18,835 nucleotides of DNA from Acidobacteriota bacterium (GCA_003157675.1 PMKG01000348.1:274-19108); one strand, 5' to 3'; positions 1 to 6,739 are shown, numbered from the stretch's first letter. Numbers and translations are program-made. Notes: generated by a model from the letters alone, not told the origin.

Positions 1-1182
1 GGTGGCGGCGCGCGCGGCGGCGGCCGGCAGGAGCCCATCGACGTGAGCAAGCCGCTGCTGCTCTCGACCTATGGCGAATGGACGAAAAAGTCCGGCTACT
101 CCGAGCTCGTCGCCGGAGGGTCGCCCTCGTCGCTGCTGTGGCTCGACAAGTCGATTGGCGCGCCCATCGCGGCCAAGAACGCGGACCGCCTGGTGTTCAC
201 CGAGCAGACGTTCAACGAGTACCCGAACTACTGGGTCGCGGACAAACGCTTCGCGACGCCCAGACAGGTGACCGACGCGCAGCCGGACATCTTCAAGCAG
301 TTCGCCTGGGGCACGAAGAAGCTCATCGACTTCAAGAACAGCAAAGGCGTCCGCCTGCAGGCGACGCTGACGCTGCCGGCCGGGTACGAGCCGGGCAAGA
401 AGTACCCGATGCTCGTCTATTTTTACGAGCTGATGTCCGATACGCACCATACCTTCTCGTTCCCCGTGTACGACGACCGGCCCCACATGTCCACCTACGC
501 GAGCAACGGCTACCTCGTGCTGCAGCCGGACGTGCGCTACGAAATAGGCCGGCCCGGCTCATCCGCGCTCGACTGCGTGACGAGCGCCGTCAAGAAGGTG
601 ATCGAGCTGGGGTACGCGGATCCGGCGCACATCGGCCTTCAAGGCCACAGCTGGGGTGGCTACCAGTCGTCCTTCATCGTCACGCAGACCGACATCTTCG
701 CGGCCGTGGTGACCGGGGCGCCGCCGACGGACCTGACGAGCTTCTACGACACGTTGTACCGGTCGAGTGGCTCGATCCAGCAGGGCATCACCGAGGTGGG
801 GCAGGTGCGGATGGGCGCGGGCGCGACCCCGTGGTCGGCACACGATCTGTTCGAGAGCCAGTCGCCGGTGCACAACGCGCCGAAGATCAAGACGCCGTTC
901 ATGATCCTGCAGGGCACGGCCGACGGGTCGGTGGACTACGGACAGGGCCTCGAGTTCTACGCGGCCGCCCGGCGTCTGGGCAAGCAGGTGATCCTGCTGT
1001 CGTACCCGGACGAGGCGCACCACCTCGGCCGGAAGGAGAACCAGAAGGACTTCCAGATCCGCATGCGCCAGTTCTTCGACCACTATCTCAAGGGCGCACC
1101 CGCGCCGGTGTGGATGACGGAGGGCGTGCCGCAGCTCAAGAAGGGGCTGGACCCGACGATTCTCGCGACGCCGAAGAAGTAG
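1..1182 (+). CDS. S9-family (prolyl oligopeptidase-like) peptidase, C-terminal part
   Basis: The reading frame is open from base 1, so the gene starts outside the window; the in-frame GTG at 43 is unlikely to be the real start because coding sequence (Gly/Arg-rich, then QEPIDVSK) runs through it. The visible part is an alpha/beta-hydrolase domain. The nucleophile elbow GHSWGG has its Ser codon at 649-651. The acid is the Asp of GTADGSVD (codon 922-924), and the His is the first one of DEAHH (codon 1018-1020). This order and spacing is typical of the S9 catalytic domain; the missing N-terminal part would be the beta-propeller. S9 enzymes cleave peptides, often in the periplasm, but any signal peptide lies outside the window. 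The C-terminus looks complete, ending in a short tail after the last helix. The gene converges on the minus-strand PPTase gene. Confidence 0.9.
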   Translation, partial: GGGARGGGRQEPIDVSKPLLLSTYGEWTKKSGYSELVAGGSPSSLLWLDKSIGAPIAAKNADRLVFTEQTFNEYPNYWVADKRFATPRQVTDAQPDIFKQFAWGTKKLIDFKNSKGVRLQATLTLPAGYEPGKKYPMLVYFYELMSDTHHTFSFPVYDDRPHMSTYASNGYLVLQPDVRYEIGRPGSSALDCVTSAVKKVIELGYADPAHIGLQGHSWGGYQSSFIVTQTDIFAAVVTGAPPTDLTSFYDTLYRSSGSIQQGITEVGQVRMGAGATPWSAHDLFESQSPVHNAPKIKTPFMILQGTADGSVDYGQGLEFYAAARRLGKQVILLSYPDEAHHLGRKENQKDFQIRMRQFFDHYLKGAPAPVWMTEGVPQLKKGLDPTILATPKK

Positions 1183-1205
1183 GGCGAGGCAGCGGTCGGC
1201 GAGGC

Positions 1206-1275
1206 GCACGGCTGAAGCCGTGCGCTATCTGGAGAGATCCGACAATCATCAGATAGCGCAGGGCTTCAGCCCTGC
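1206..1275. repeat. Paired inverted REP-like palindromes (BIME-like) between convergent genes
   Basis: Two 18-bp palindromes, at 1206-1223 (gcacggctgaagccgtgc) and 1258-1275 (gcagggcttcagccctgc), each have an 8-bp perfect stem around a 2-nt centre. They form the ends of a larger inverted repeat, 1206-1230 against 1251-1275, which matches at 23 of 25 positions. The two mismatches are C/G swaps that keep each small hairpin paired. The element sits between the convergent S9 peptidase and PPTase genes, where the folded transcript could act as a bidirectional terminator. No U-tract follows. Confidence 0.75.
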
Positions 1276-1282
1276 GCTAACC

Positions 1283-1304
1283 GGCAACCCTGAAGGGTCG
1301 CTAC
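1283..1304 (+). repeat. Short REP-like palindrome, second family
   Basis: This site has a 5-bp stem, accct-ga-agggt (1287-1298), flanked by ggca and cgctac. The same motif occurs reversed at 8969-8992 with a tt/aa centre, so it is a dispersed intergenic repeat rather than a chance hairpin. It overlaps the last codon and stop of the minus-strand PPTase gene at 1301-1304. Confidence 0.5.
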
Positions 1305-2023
1305 GCCGGCCCCACCAACGCCGCTGCGACAAACCGGCCGTCGTGCGAGAGGCTGACGTCGAACCCCGCGAGCGGCTCTCCCTCGCGGGCGATGACCGGC
1401 GGGCTCCATCTCCACGCGCGCCACATCCGGACGATCTCGGCGCCCTGCACGTCCCACCGCGCCATCAGTTCCCGCGCGAGCAGCCGCGCGCGCTCCGACG
1501 CCGTCGAGTGCACCGACGCGCGCTCGGCGCTCGTCAGCGCGCCGCCGAGCCCCTGGCCGTTGCTGACGATGCCGGCGAGCAGGCGGCGCGGGCCGCGAGG
1601 AGCCTCGAGCCCGATCGGCGCGAGGTCGCTGCCGCGCCGCGCCAGCCGTCCGATGCAGTGGATGTAATCGAGGGCCGTCTCCCAGCGGACCTGCACCTCG
1701 AGGTCCTCGAACCACACGCTGACCCAGTTGCCCGCCGTCAGCCCGGTCGCGCCATCCGAGTCTCCCGTCCGATCGGGGCCGACCTCGAACCGCCGGTGCG
1801 CGAAGATCACCCCCTCGCGCAGCTTGCTGGCAATCTTGAAGGCGGTCTCCTTGGCCGACCAGGTCCGCCACAGCGCGAGCGTCGGCGCGGCGGCGTCGAG
1901 GATGCGGCGGCGCTCCTCGGGCGTGAAGACCCGCTCCATGAACCGCAGGTCCAGCTCCTTGCCGGCCACGCCCGGCTCGCCGAGATCAACGATGTCGTTA
2001 CCGATCCAGGTTCGCGTGTGCAA
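1301..2023 (-). CDS. 4'-phosphopantetheinyl transferase (AcpS/Sfp superfamily)
   Basis: A protein of about 240 aa that would transfer phosphopantetheine from CoA to the conserved serine of a carrier protein. Near the N-terminus GNDIVDL matches the metal-binding Asp motif of AcpS-like enzymes, followed by FTPEERRRI and the signature WSAKETAFK (Mg/CoA-binding Glu and Lys). A C-terminal SLSHDGRFVAAAL corresponds to the family's SISH strand. The start chosen is TTG at 2021-2023: it has a CAGGAG Shine-Dalgarno 4 nt upstream and there is no ATG or GTG before the GNDIVDL motif. Translation therefore overlaps the end of the upstream acyltransferase gene by 26 nt, suggesting coupling. As the last gene of the lipid island it probably activates the ACP encoded at 2757-3014; that pairing is inferred from neighbourhood. 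Confidence 0.85.
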   Translation of the reverse strand: MHTRTWIGNDIVDLGEPGVAGKELDLRFMERVFTPEERRRILDAAAPTLALWRTWSAKETAFKIASKLREGVIFAHRRFEVGPDRTGDSDGATGLTAGNWVSVWFEDLEVQVRWETALDYIHCIGRLARRGSDLAPIGLEAPRGPRRLLAGIVSNGQGLGGALTSAERASVHSTASERARLLARELMARWDVQGAEIVRMWRAWRWSPPVIAREGEPLAGFDVSLSHDGRFVAAALVGPA

Positions 2024-2747
2024 AGTACTCCTGCTCCATCTCGACCAGGCGGCCCACGATCTGCATCGCGAGGTCGCGGTCGGCCCGAATCCCCTGGTGC
2101 GCCGTGGAGGGCGCGAACGCCGAGAGCCGCACGAAGAAGGTTTCACCCGGCCGCGGGTAGTCGCTGTGCTCGCGCTGTCCGATGCCCCGGGCGTATACGC
2201 ACAGGACGCGCGCGCCGGGCGCCTGCTGCAGCATCCGTCCGACGCCGTACATGACCCGGTCGAGGTCCACGTGCCCGATCCGGCTGCGTCCCCCCTCGGG
2301 AAAGACCAGCACCGACTGGCCGCGCGCGAGCAGGAACGCCACCTTCTCGAGCGTTCGCCGCGCCTCCTCCGGCGGCCCCTCCCGCAGGACCGGCACGCAC
2401 TTGCCGAGGTAGCCGAGGGTCCGCAGGAACCAGGTGGCCGAGATGTTGTGCCGGTCCGGCAGGTTCCAGATGAACCAACGCGGCCGGACCAGCAGCCGCC
2501 ACCCGGGCGCGAGCGCCCACTGGATGACGAGCGAGTCCACGAGCGTGATGTGGTTCGCGCAGACCAGCAACGGCCCGCGGCGGCCCCGGTCGAGCGCCGC
2601 GAACTCGGCGCGGAGCCGGGAGAGGTCGGGGACCCGGTACCGGCGGTATCGCAGCCACCCCACGATGCCGTAGTAGGTGACCGGGATCAGCGCCTGTGAC
2701 AGGACCTCCTGCACCCGCAGTCCGAGGCGCGCTCTGACAGGCAGCAC
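1998..2747 (-). CDS. PlsC-like lysophospholipid/glycerolipid acyltransferase
   Basis: A 249-aa member of the 1-acyl-glycerol-3-phosphate acyltransferase superfamily. The catalytic HX4D motif is NHITLVD, with His66 and Asp71. The acceptor-phosphate binding motif is FPEGGRSR (family form FPEGTRS). A hydrophobic N-terminal stretch fits peripheral or single-pass membrane attachment. The chosen start is GTG at 2745-2747, 9 nt after the ACP stop; no strong Shine-Dalgarno is visible, so coupling to ACP translation is plausible. Similar acyltransferases are found in aryl-polyene and other lipid gene clusters, where they move an ACP-bound chain onto a lipid acceptor. Here it most likely off-loads the product of the neighbouring KAS/ACP system. 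The acceptor could be lysophosphatidate or something else; the sequence does not decide. Confidence 0.85.
   Translation of the reverse strand: MLPVRARLGLRVQEVLSQALIPVTYYGIVGWLRYRRYRVPDLSRLRAEFAALDRGRRGPLLVCANHITLVDSLVIQWALAPGWRLLVRPRWFIWNLPDRHNISATWFLRTLGYLGKCVPVLREGPPEEARRTLEKVAFLLARGQSVLVFPEGGRSRIGHVDLDRVMYGVGRMLQQAPGARVLCVYARGIGQREHSDYPRPGETFFVRLSAFAPSTAHQGIRADRDLAMQIVGRLVEMEQEYFAHANLDR
2028..2033 (-). promoter_or_regulatory. Ribosome binding site deciding the TTG start of the PPTase gene
   Basis: The minus strand reads CAGGAG-TACT-TTG, a 4-nt spacing to the TTG at 2023. The site lies inside the 3' end of the acyltransferase gene and supports translational coupling. Confidence 0.55.
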
Positions 2748-2756
2748 GATCGGCCG

Positions 2757-3014
2757 TCAGTGCGCGGGCGCGGTCTTCCGCTGGATCATCTGGACGGCAT
2801 CGCCCAGCGTGCGCACCTTGTCGGCCGACTCGTCGTCGACCTCGATGCCGAACTCGTCCTCGAAGGCCAGGATGATGTCCACGAGCCGGGCCGAGTTCAC
2901 GCCGAGATCCTCGATGATCCGGGTGCCCTCGCTCGGCTTGGCGAACGCCTCCTGGTTCTTCACGAACGGCTTGATGATCCCGACGACCTTCTCGAACGCT
3001 GCGGCGTTATCCAT
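2757..3014 (-). CDS. Acyl carrier protein
   Basis: An acidic 85-aa carrier protein. The phosphopantetheine attachment Ser is in LGVNSARLVD, where most fatty-acid ACPs have LGxDSL; the Asp before the Ser is Asn and the Leu after it is Ala. Helix II/III sequence EDEFGIEVDDE is otherwise canonical. The start is ATG at 3014, with AAGGAG 6 nt upstream; this Shine-Dalgarno overlaps the TAA stop of the KAS gene. A 17-residue upstream in-frame extension is dismissed because it runs through the KAS stop region. It sits between the KAS and acyltransferase genes, so it is probably the dedicated carrier of this pathway rather than the housekeeping ACP. Confidence 0.92.
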   Translation of the reverse strand: MDNAAAFEKVVGIIKPFVKNQEAFAKPSEGTRIIEDLGVNSARLVDIILAFEDEFGIEVDDESADKVRTLGDAVQMIQRKTAPAH

Positions 3015-3020
3015 CTCGCT

Positions 3021-3026
3021 CTCCTT
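3021..3026 (-). promoter_or_regulatory. Ribosome binding site of the ACP gene, overlapping the KAS stop codon
   Basis: The minus strand reads TAAGGAG-AGCGAG-ATG. The KAS stop TAA shares bases with AAGGAG, and 6 nt separate it from ATG 3014. This fixes the ACP start and suggests termination-reinitiation coupling. Confidence 0.7.
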
Positions 3027-4305
3027 ACTGTTCGTCTTCCCATTTACCAAAAATAAGGCATCCATTGACGTCGCCGAACCCGAAGCTGGCCTTGGCCACC
3101 ACCCGCGGCGCGACGTCGATGGTCTCGTGCGGAATCCTCGCCGCGAACGGCGCGATGTCCGGGTGCACGTCCTCGCAGTTGATCGACCCGTGGACGAATC
3201 CCCGGCTGATCTGCAGCACCGAGGCCACCGCCTCGATGCCGCCCGCCGCGCCGAGCCCGTGCCCGACCATCGACTTGGTGGAGTTGATCCACGGGAACTC
3301 GTCAGGCCCTCGGTCCAGCGCCCGCCGCCACGTCGCCACTTCGAGCGGGTCGGCCATCGTCGCCGTCAGGTGGCCGTTGATGAGGTCGATGCGCTCGGGA
3401 CCGATCCCGGCGAGGGCGAGCGCCGCGAGCACGCACCGGCGCGCCCCCTCCGGGTTGGGCGCCGTCATGCTGCCGCCACCCCGCTGGCCGCCGCAGTTGA
3501 CGTGCCCGCCGAGGATCTCGGCGTAGATGCGCGCGCCCCTGGCCCTGGCCGACGACAGGCTCTCCACCATCAGCAGCCCCGCGCCCGACGAGGGCACGAA
3601 GCCGCCGGCCGTCGCGCTCATCGGCCTCGACGCCGCCTCGGGCCTGTCGTTCGACTGCCGCGCCAGTACGCGCATCGCGTCGAAGCCGGCCCAGATGTAG
3701 TGCGACGACCCCTCGGTGCCGCCCGCCATCATACGCGCGGCACGCCCGGCCCGCACCTTGTGAAAGGCGTCCACGATCGCTTCGGTCCCGGTCGTGCACG
3801 CGCTGCTGTTGGTCGTCACCTGCCCGCCGAGCGCGAGGAAGCCGCCCACGCACGCGCTCACCGAGCTGGCCATCGTCTGCTCGACGGCCGTGCTGCCGAG
3901 GCGCCGGACCTTCCCCTCGTTCACGCGCGGGACGACCCAGTCGCCGACCGTGTCGACGCCGCCGATCCCGGTGCCGATGATCGCGCCGGTCTCCCAGTCC
4001 ACCTCGCCGCCGCCGGGCTCCGGCACCGTGAACCCGGCGTCGCGCCAGCAGTCGATCGCCGCGATGCCGGCGTACACCATGCTGCTGTTGAGCGCCCTCA
4101 GCGTCTCTTCCGAGAAGTACTCGCGCTTGAGCGCCTCGCTCACCTCCGGCACGCCGCCCACCTGGCAGCCGAACCCGAGATCGCGCAGCTTCTGGTGGAA
4201 GCGGATGCCCGACCGCCCCTCGCGCAGCGCCCGCTCGAAGGCGTCCAGGCCGTGCGCGTTGGCCGCGACGACGCCCATGCCGGTGACGACGACCCGCTCA
4301 CTCAT
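3025..4305 (-). CDS. fabF: Beta-ketoacyl-ACP synthase, FabF/KAS II-like
   Basis: A 426-aa elongating condensing enzyme. The Cys-His-His triad is complete: Cys170 in SSACTTGTEA, His312 in NGHLTATMADP, and His349 in NSTKSMVGHGLGAAGG, the last carrying the conserved Lys. The C-terminal ASFGFGDVNGCLIF is the usual glycine-rich end (family form SFGFGGxNxxL). The first His motif is unusual: HLTAT replaces the common HGTxT. The start is ATG at 4305, overlapping the dehydratase stop by 8 nt. It lies directly upstream of the ACP gene, so it probably elongates chains on that ACP. A chain-length-factor role is unlikely because the active-site Cys is present. I assign it to this pathway rather than to primary metabolism because of its neighbours. 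Confidence 0.92.
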   Translation of the reverse strand: MSERVVVTGMGVVAANAHGLDAFERALREGRSGIRFHQKLRDLGFGCQVGGVPEVSEALKREYFSEETLRALNSSMVYAGIAAIDCWRDAGFTVPEPGGGEVDWETGAIIGTGIGGVDTVGDWVVPRVNEGKVRRLGSTAVEQTMASSVSACVGGFLALGGQVTTNSSACTTGTEAIVDAFHKVRAGRAARMMAGGTEGSSHYIWAGFDAMRVLARQSNDRPEAASRPMSATAGGFVPSSGAGLLMVESLSSARARGARIYAEILGGHVNCGGQRGGGSMTAPNPEGARRCVLAALALAGIGPERIDLINGHLTATMADPLEVATWRRALDRGPDEFPWINSTKSMVGHGLGAAGGIEAVASVLQISRGFVHGSINCEDVHPDIAPFAARIPHETIDVAPRVVAKASFGFGDVNGCLIFGKWEDEQ

Positions 4306-4762
4306 TCCGCACTCCCAGTCCGGACGCCGTGGTCTGGGCCACCAGCGTGCCGTCGGCCGCGAACATCCCGATGCGCGCGCGCAGCTTGTTCCGCCGCCAG
4401 AAGACACGTTCGCCGCGAATCGTCACGGTCTCTCCCGGCAGCACCGACCTCATGAACTCCGACTCGGCGTCCACGAACAACGTCGTGAAGGCCCGTCCCT
4501 CGTCCGCCGGGCGCTCGAGCGCGAACAGGTAGATGCCGAGCGCCACGACGCCGACCTGGCACATCGCCTCGAGCAGGATGACGCCCGGGGTGATGGGGCG
4601 CCCGGGGAAGTGGCCGGCGTAGAACCACTCGTCCTCCCGGAACCGATAGCGCCCGACAATCCGGTGTTCGTCGACCTCGAGGATCTCGTCCACGAAGCGG
4701 AACGGCCGCTGCTGCGGCAGCAGGTCGAGGATCTCGGCGGGGGGCAGTCTCTGTCTGTCCAT
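4298..4762 (-). CDS. fabZ: 3-hydroxyacyl-ACP dehydratase, FabZ-like hotdog protein
   Basis: A 154-aa single hotdog-fold protein. The catalytic helix reads GHFPGRPITPGVILLEAM, with His51 and Glu65 spaced 14 residues apart as in FabZ (the FabA family uses Asp instead of Glu). It would dehydrate 3-hydroxyacyl-ACP to trans-2-enoyl-ACP. The start is ATG at 4762, with a GAAGG purine stretch just upstream; an in-frame TTG further up would place the start inside the palindromic element at 4776-4957 and is rejected. The stop overlaps the KAS start (ATGAGTGA arrangement). A second dehydratase, of FabA type, lies on the other side of the element, so the island encodes both classes. Confidence 0.9.
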   Translation of the reverse strand: MDRQRLPPAEILDLLPQQRPFRFVDEILEVDEHRIVGRYRFREDEWFYAGHFPGRPITPGVILLEAMCQVGVVALGIYLFALERPADEGRAFTTLFVDAESEFMRSVLPGETVTIRGERVFWRRNKLRARIGMFAADGTLVAQTTASGLGVRNE

Positions 4763-4775
4763 CGTCACGGCCCTT

Positions 4776-4957
4776 CTAGACGTCTTGAAGCGCCAAAGTC
4801 GTTGCAAATGAAGCAAGTTCTGTCGAGATCACATGTGCCCTTCAAGACGTCTAGAGCCCCGCGCACGCGCGGGGCCAGCCAACAGCGTTCCTGGGCTAGC
4901 GAGGCGCGCCATAGAACCGCCGTGCCACGCTTGGCGGTCTGAGGCGCGCCTCGCTAG
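4776..4957. repeat. Composite palindromic element, copy 1 (MITE-like or structured RNA)
   Basis: Module A (4776-4854, 79 bp) has perfect 15-bp inverted ends, ctagacgtcttgaag at 4776-4790 and its complement at 4840-4854. A 20-bp GC hairpin follows (4856-4875, gccccgcg...cgcggggc). Module B (4896-4957, 62 bp) has perfect 15-bp inverted ends, ctagcgaggcgcgcc at 4896-4910 and its complement at 4943-4957, with an inner accgcc/ggcggt stem at 4916-4921 and 4933-4938. Both modules begin and end with CTAG. Copy 2 is at 6557-6739 in the same orientation. This copy fills the gap between the fabA-like stop (TAG at 4958-4960) and the fabZ-like start. It has no coding capacity of its own. Confidence 0.85.
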
Positions 4958-5548
4958 CTACCGCGTCATCAGCCCGCCCACCGAGTTGGCGGACGGCGCG
5001 GGATAGTCGGCGTAGCGAATCCCACGGAAGATGCCCACCTTCGCGTCCTTCACGAGGTAGATGGCCTCGCCGTCGACCAGGACGCGGCCGGTGCCGATGG
5101 CGATGGCGGCGCCGGTGTCGGCCAGCTCGGCGTACCGACGGATGTCGATCTCGTAGCGGACCAGCTTGTTGTACGGCCGGATCTGCCCCGAGAACTCGAT
5201 CTCCTTCGCCCCGAGCGCGCGCCCGGCGCCCCGGGCCCCCCGCATGGCGGCATAGAACCCGATGAGCTGCCAGATCGCGTCGACGCCGAGGCACCCGGGC
5301 TGCACGGGATCGGCGCGGAAGTGGCACTGGAAGAACCAGGCGTCGATGAGCACGTCGAACTCGGCCACGATGCGCCCCTGCGGCCCGCGGTGGGCGATCT
5401 CGACGATGCGATCGACCATGAGCATGGGCGGAGCCGGCAGCGAGGCGAGGCCGTCGGCGGGCGGGTCCTCGACCAGCGTGCCGTGCGCCAGCCCGAGCAC
5501 CTCCGCCTTCGAGAACGCGGTCCGCTGCAGGAACTCGGCGTACTTCAC
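4958..5548 (-). CDS. fabA: FabA-like 3-hydroxyacyl-ACP dehydratase/isomerase
   Basis: A 196-aa protein with the FabA core: MLMVDRIVEI, then WFFQCHF with catalytic His76, DPVQPGCLGVDAIWQL with Asp90, and RALGAKEIEFSGQI. The 14-residue His-Asp spacing equals that of E. coli FabA (His70, Asp84). FabA enzymes dehydrate 3-hydroxyacyl-ACP and can isomerise trans-2 to cis-3 double bonds. Whether this one isomerises cannot be told from sequence alone. The start is GTG at 5548, overlapping the KAS III stop as GTGA, with GGGAGG 5 nt upstream. The protein is longer than E. coli FabA (about 172 aa), with an N-terminal extension of about 6 residues and a C-terminal tail. Its TAG stop directly abuts the palindromic element at 4957. 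Confidence 0.92.
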   Translation of the reverse strand: MKYAEFLQRTAFSKAEVLGLAHGTLVEDPPADGLASLPAPPMLMVDRIVEIAHRGPQGRIVAEFDVLIDAWFFQCHFRADPVQPGCLGVDAIWQLIGFYAAMRGARGAGRALGAKEIEFSGQIRPYNKLVRYEIDIRRYAELADTGAAIAIGTGRVLVDGEAIYLVKDAKVGIFRGIRYADYPAPSANSVGGLMTR

Positions 5549-6597
5549 GAGGACCTCCCGACGTCGATCAGCAGGCCGCCCCAGGTGAGGCCCGAGCCGA
5601 CCACGACCAGCGCGATCTCGGCCTCGGCCGGCAGCGTGTCCCAATGCTGGGAGAGGACGCAGGGCGCGCCCGCCGCGCCGCAATTGCCGAATTCGTCCAC
5701 GTTGAACAGGTGGCGGGAGGGGTCGACCCCGGCCCGCTGACACACCGTGTTGAGCATCATCAGGTTGGCCTGGTGACCGATGAACCACCAGGCGCCGCGA
5801 GCGGGGTCGGCGTGCGCGGTCAGTTCGTGCAGCGTCGCGACCGACTTTCGAATCGCGAACCCCTGGACGGCCGGGCCTTCCTGGATGAAATGGCCGCCCG
5901 CCGGAATTACGACCTTGTTCCACCCGGCCGGATCGGAGTGGACCACGCTGTGGCGGACGCGGACCGGCGCCGGCACCCGCGCCGAGACCACGGCGGCGGA
6001 ACTGCCGTCTCCCCACAGCACGGCCGATCGCCGATCGCTGTAATTCACCGTCCGTGTCGTGTTCTCCACGTTCACGACGAGGACGTAATCGGGCAGCGCC
6101 TCGGGTCTCATCCCGCGCAGGTGGTGCATCTGCACCGCGAAACTCGAGCACGCCGACGTGATGTCGTAGGCCGGCGCGGAGATGCCGAGTTCGGCCGCCA
6201 CCAGGCAGGCCTCGGCCGGGATCGAGTACTGCGGCGAGCAGCCGCCTGCGACCACCAGGCCGATCTGCGACGGGGTCACGCCGGCCCGCTCCATGGCGAG
6301 GCGCGCGGCGCGCGCGCCGGTCTCCGCGTTGGTATACACCGACCACCGCGCGGAATCGGCGGGGTGCTCGTTCCGCGTCCGGACGATGTAGTCGAGCGCG
6401 AGGACCGTGCGGCGCGAGCGGATCCCCACGCGCTCCATGATCCAGGCCTCGTCGGTCCCGATGTTCAGGCCGGTGAGGAACGCGTTGTCGATCCGGTTCT
6501 CCGGGTGGAAGTGCCCGATCCCGTGGATGAACAGGTCGCCGGCGAGCGGGGCGTGCCTAGACGTCTTGAGCGGCTGAAATCGTTGCAATTGAGTCAA
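5545..6597 (-). CDS. fabH: 3-oxoacyl-ACP synthase III (FabH/KAS III-like); start uncertain
   Basis: A thiolase-fold initiating condensing enzyme with a complete Cys-His-Asn triad: Cys in DITSACSSF (codon 6148-6150), His in FIGHQANL (5773-5775) and Asn in FGNCGAAG (5683-5685). The N-terminal core begins at FIHGIGHFHPENRIDN, as expected for FabH. No ATG or GTG precedes that core. The nearest conventional starts are TTG codons at 6588 and 6597, both inside the palindromic element copy 2; a CTG at 6534 is the only candidate outside it. I use TTG 6597 because a GGGAAGGA stretch lies upstream, though its 12-nt spacing is poor. The frame stays open through the element back to a TTG at 6663. It would start acyl chains by condensing an acyl-CoA with malonyl-ACP. 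The stop overlaps the fabA-like start. Confidence 0.85.
   Translation of the reverse strand: MTQLQRFQPLKTSRHAPLAGDLFIHGIGHFHPENRIDNAFLTGLNIGTDEAWIMERVGIRSRRTVLALDYIVRTRNEHPADSARWSVYTNAETGARAARLAMERAGVTPSQIGLVVAGGCSPQYSIPAEACLVAAELGISAPAYDITSACSSFAVQMHHLRGMRPEALPDYVLVVNVENTTRTVNYSDRRSAVLWGDGSSAAVVSARVPAPVRVRHSVVHSDPAGWNKVVIPAGGHFIQEGPAVQGFAIRKSVATLHELTAHADPARGAWWFIGHQANLMMLNTVCQRAGVDPSRHLFNVDEFGNCGAAGAPCVLSQHWDTLPAEAEIALVVVGSGLTWGGLLIDVGRSS
5554..5559 (-). promoter_or_regulatory. Strong ribosome binding site fixing the GTG start of the fabA-like gene
   Basis: The minus strand reads GGGAGG-TCCTC-GTG. It lies inside the 3' end of the fabH-like gene, giving a coupled GTGA junction. Confidence 0.7.
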
Positions 6598-6739
6598 GTT
6601 CTGTCGCCGTCCTTCCCGCCGTTCAAGACGTCTAGAGCCCCGCGCACGCGCGGGGCCAGCCAATAGCGTTTCCGGGCCTAGCGAGGCGCGCGATGAAACC
6701 GCCGCTCCACGCTTGACGGTCCGAGGCGCGCCTCGCTAG
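6557..6739. repeat. Composite palindromic element, copy 2
   Basis: The architecture and orientation match copy 1 at 4776-4957. Module A (6557-6635, again 79 bp) has inverted ends 6557-6570 and 6622-6635, matching at 13 of 14. The 20-bp GC hairpin at 6637-6656 is identical to copy 1. Module B (6678-6739, again 62 bp) has perfect 14-bp inverted ends at 6678-6691 and 6726-6739. The spacer differs from copy 1 by one base (42 against 41 nt). In module A a conserved block around cgttgcaa and tcaagttctgtcg survives while flanking loop sequence has diverged. On the minus strand its terminal CTAG supplies the TAG stop of the SDR gene, and its other end runs into the fabH-like coding region. Confidence 0.85.

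Noticed and set aside
78..1256. 392-aa ORF on + overlapping the S9 peptidase
   Set aside because: It is a frame shadow: Arg/Ala/Pro-rich with no motifs, while the other frame has a complete Ser/Asp/His hydrolase core.
2677..4455. 592-aa ORF on + across the KAS/ACP genes
   Set aside because: It is antisense to well-supported genes and has low-complexity His/Arg/Ala-rich composition caused by high GC.
4856..4875. GC-rich hairpin as an intrinsic terminator
   Set aside because: No U-tract follows on either strand, and its identical copy at 6637-6656 lies mid-operon; it is treated as part of the repeat element.
6592..6597. TTGACT as a -35 promoter box inside element copy 2 (minus strand)
   Set aside because: No -10-like sequence lies 16-18 nt downstream, and copy 1 reads TTGCTT at the same place.
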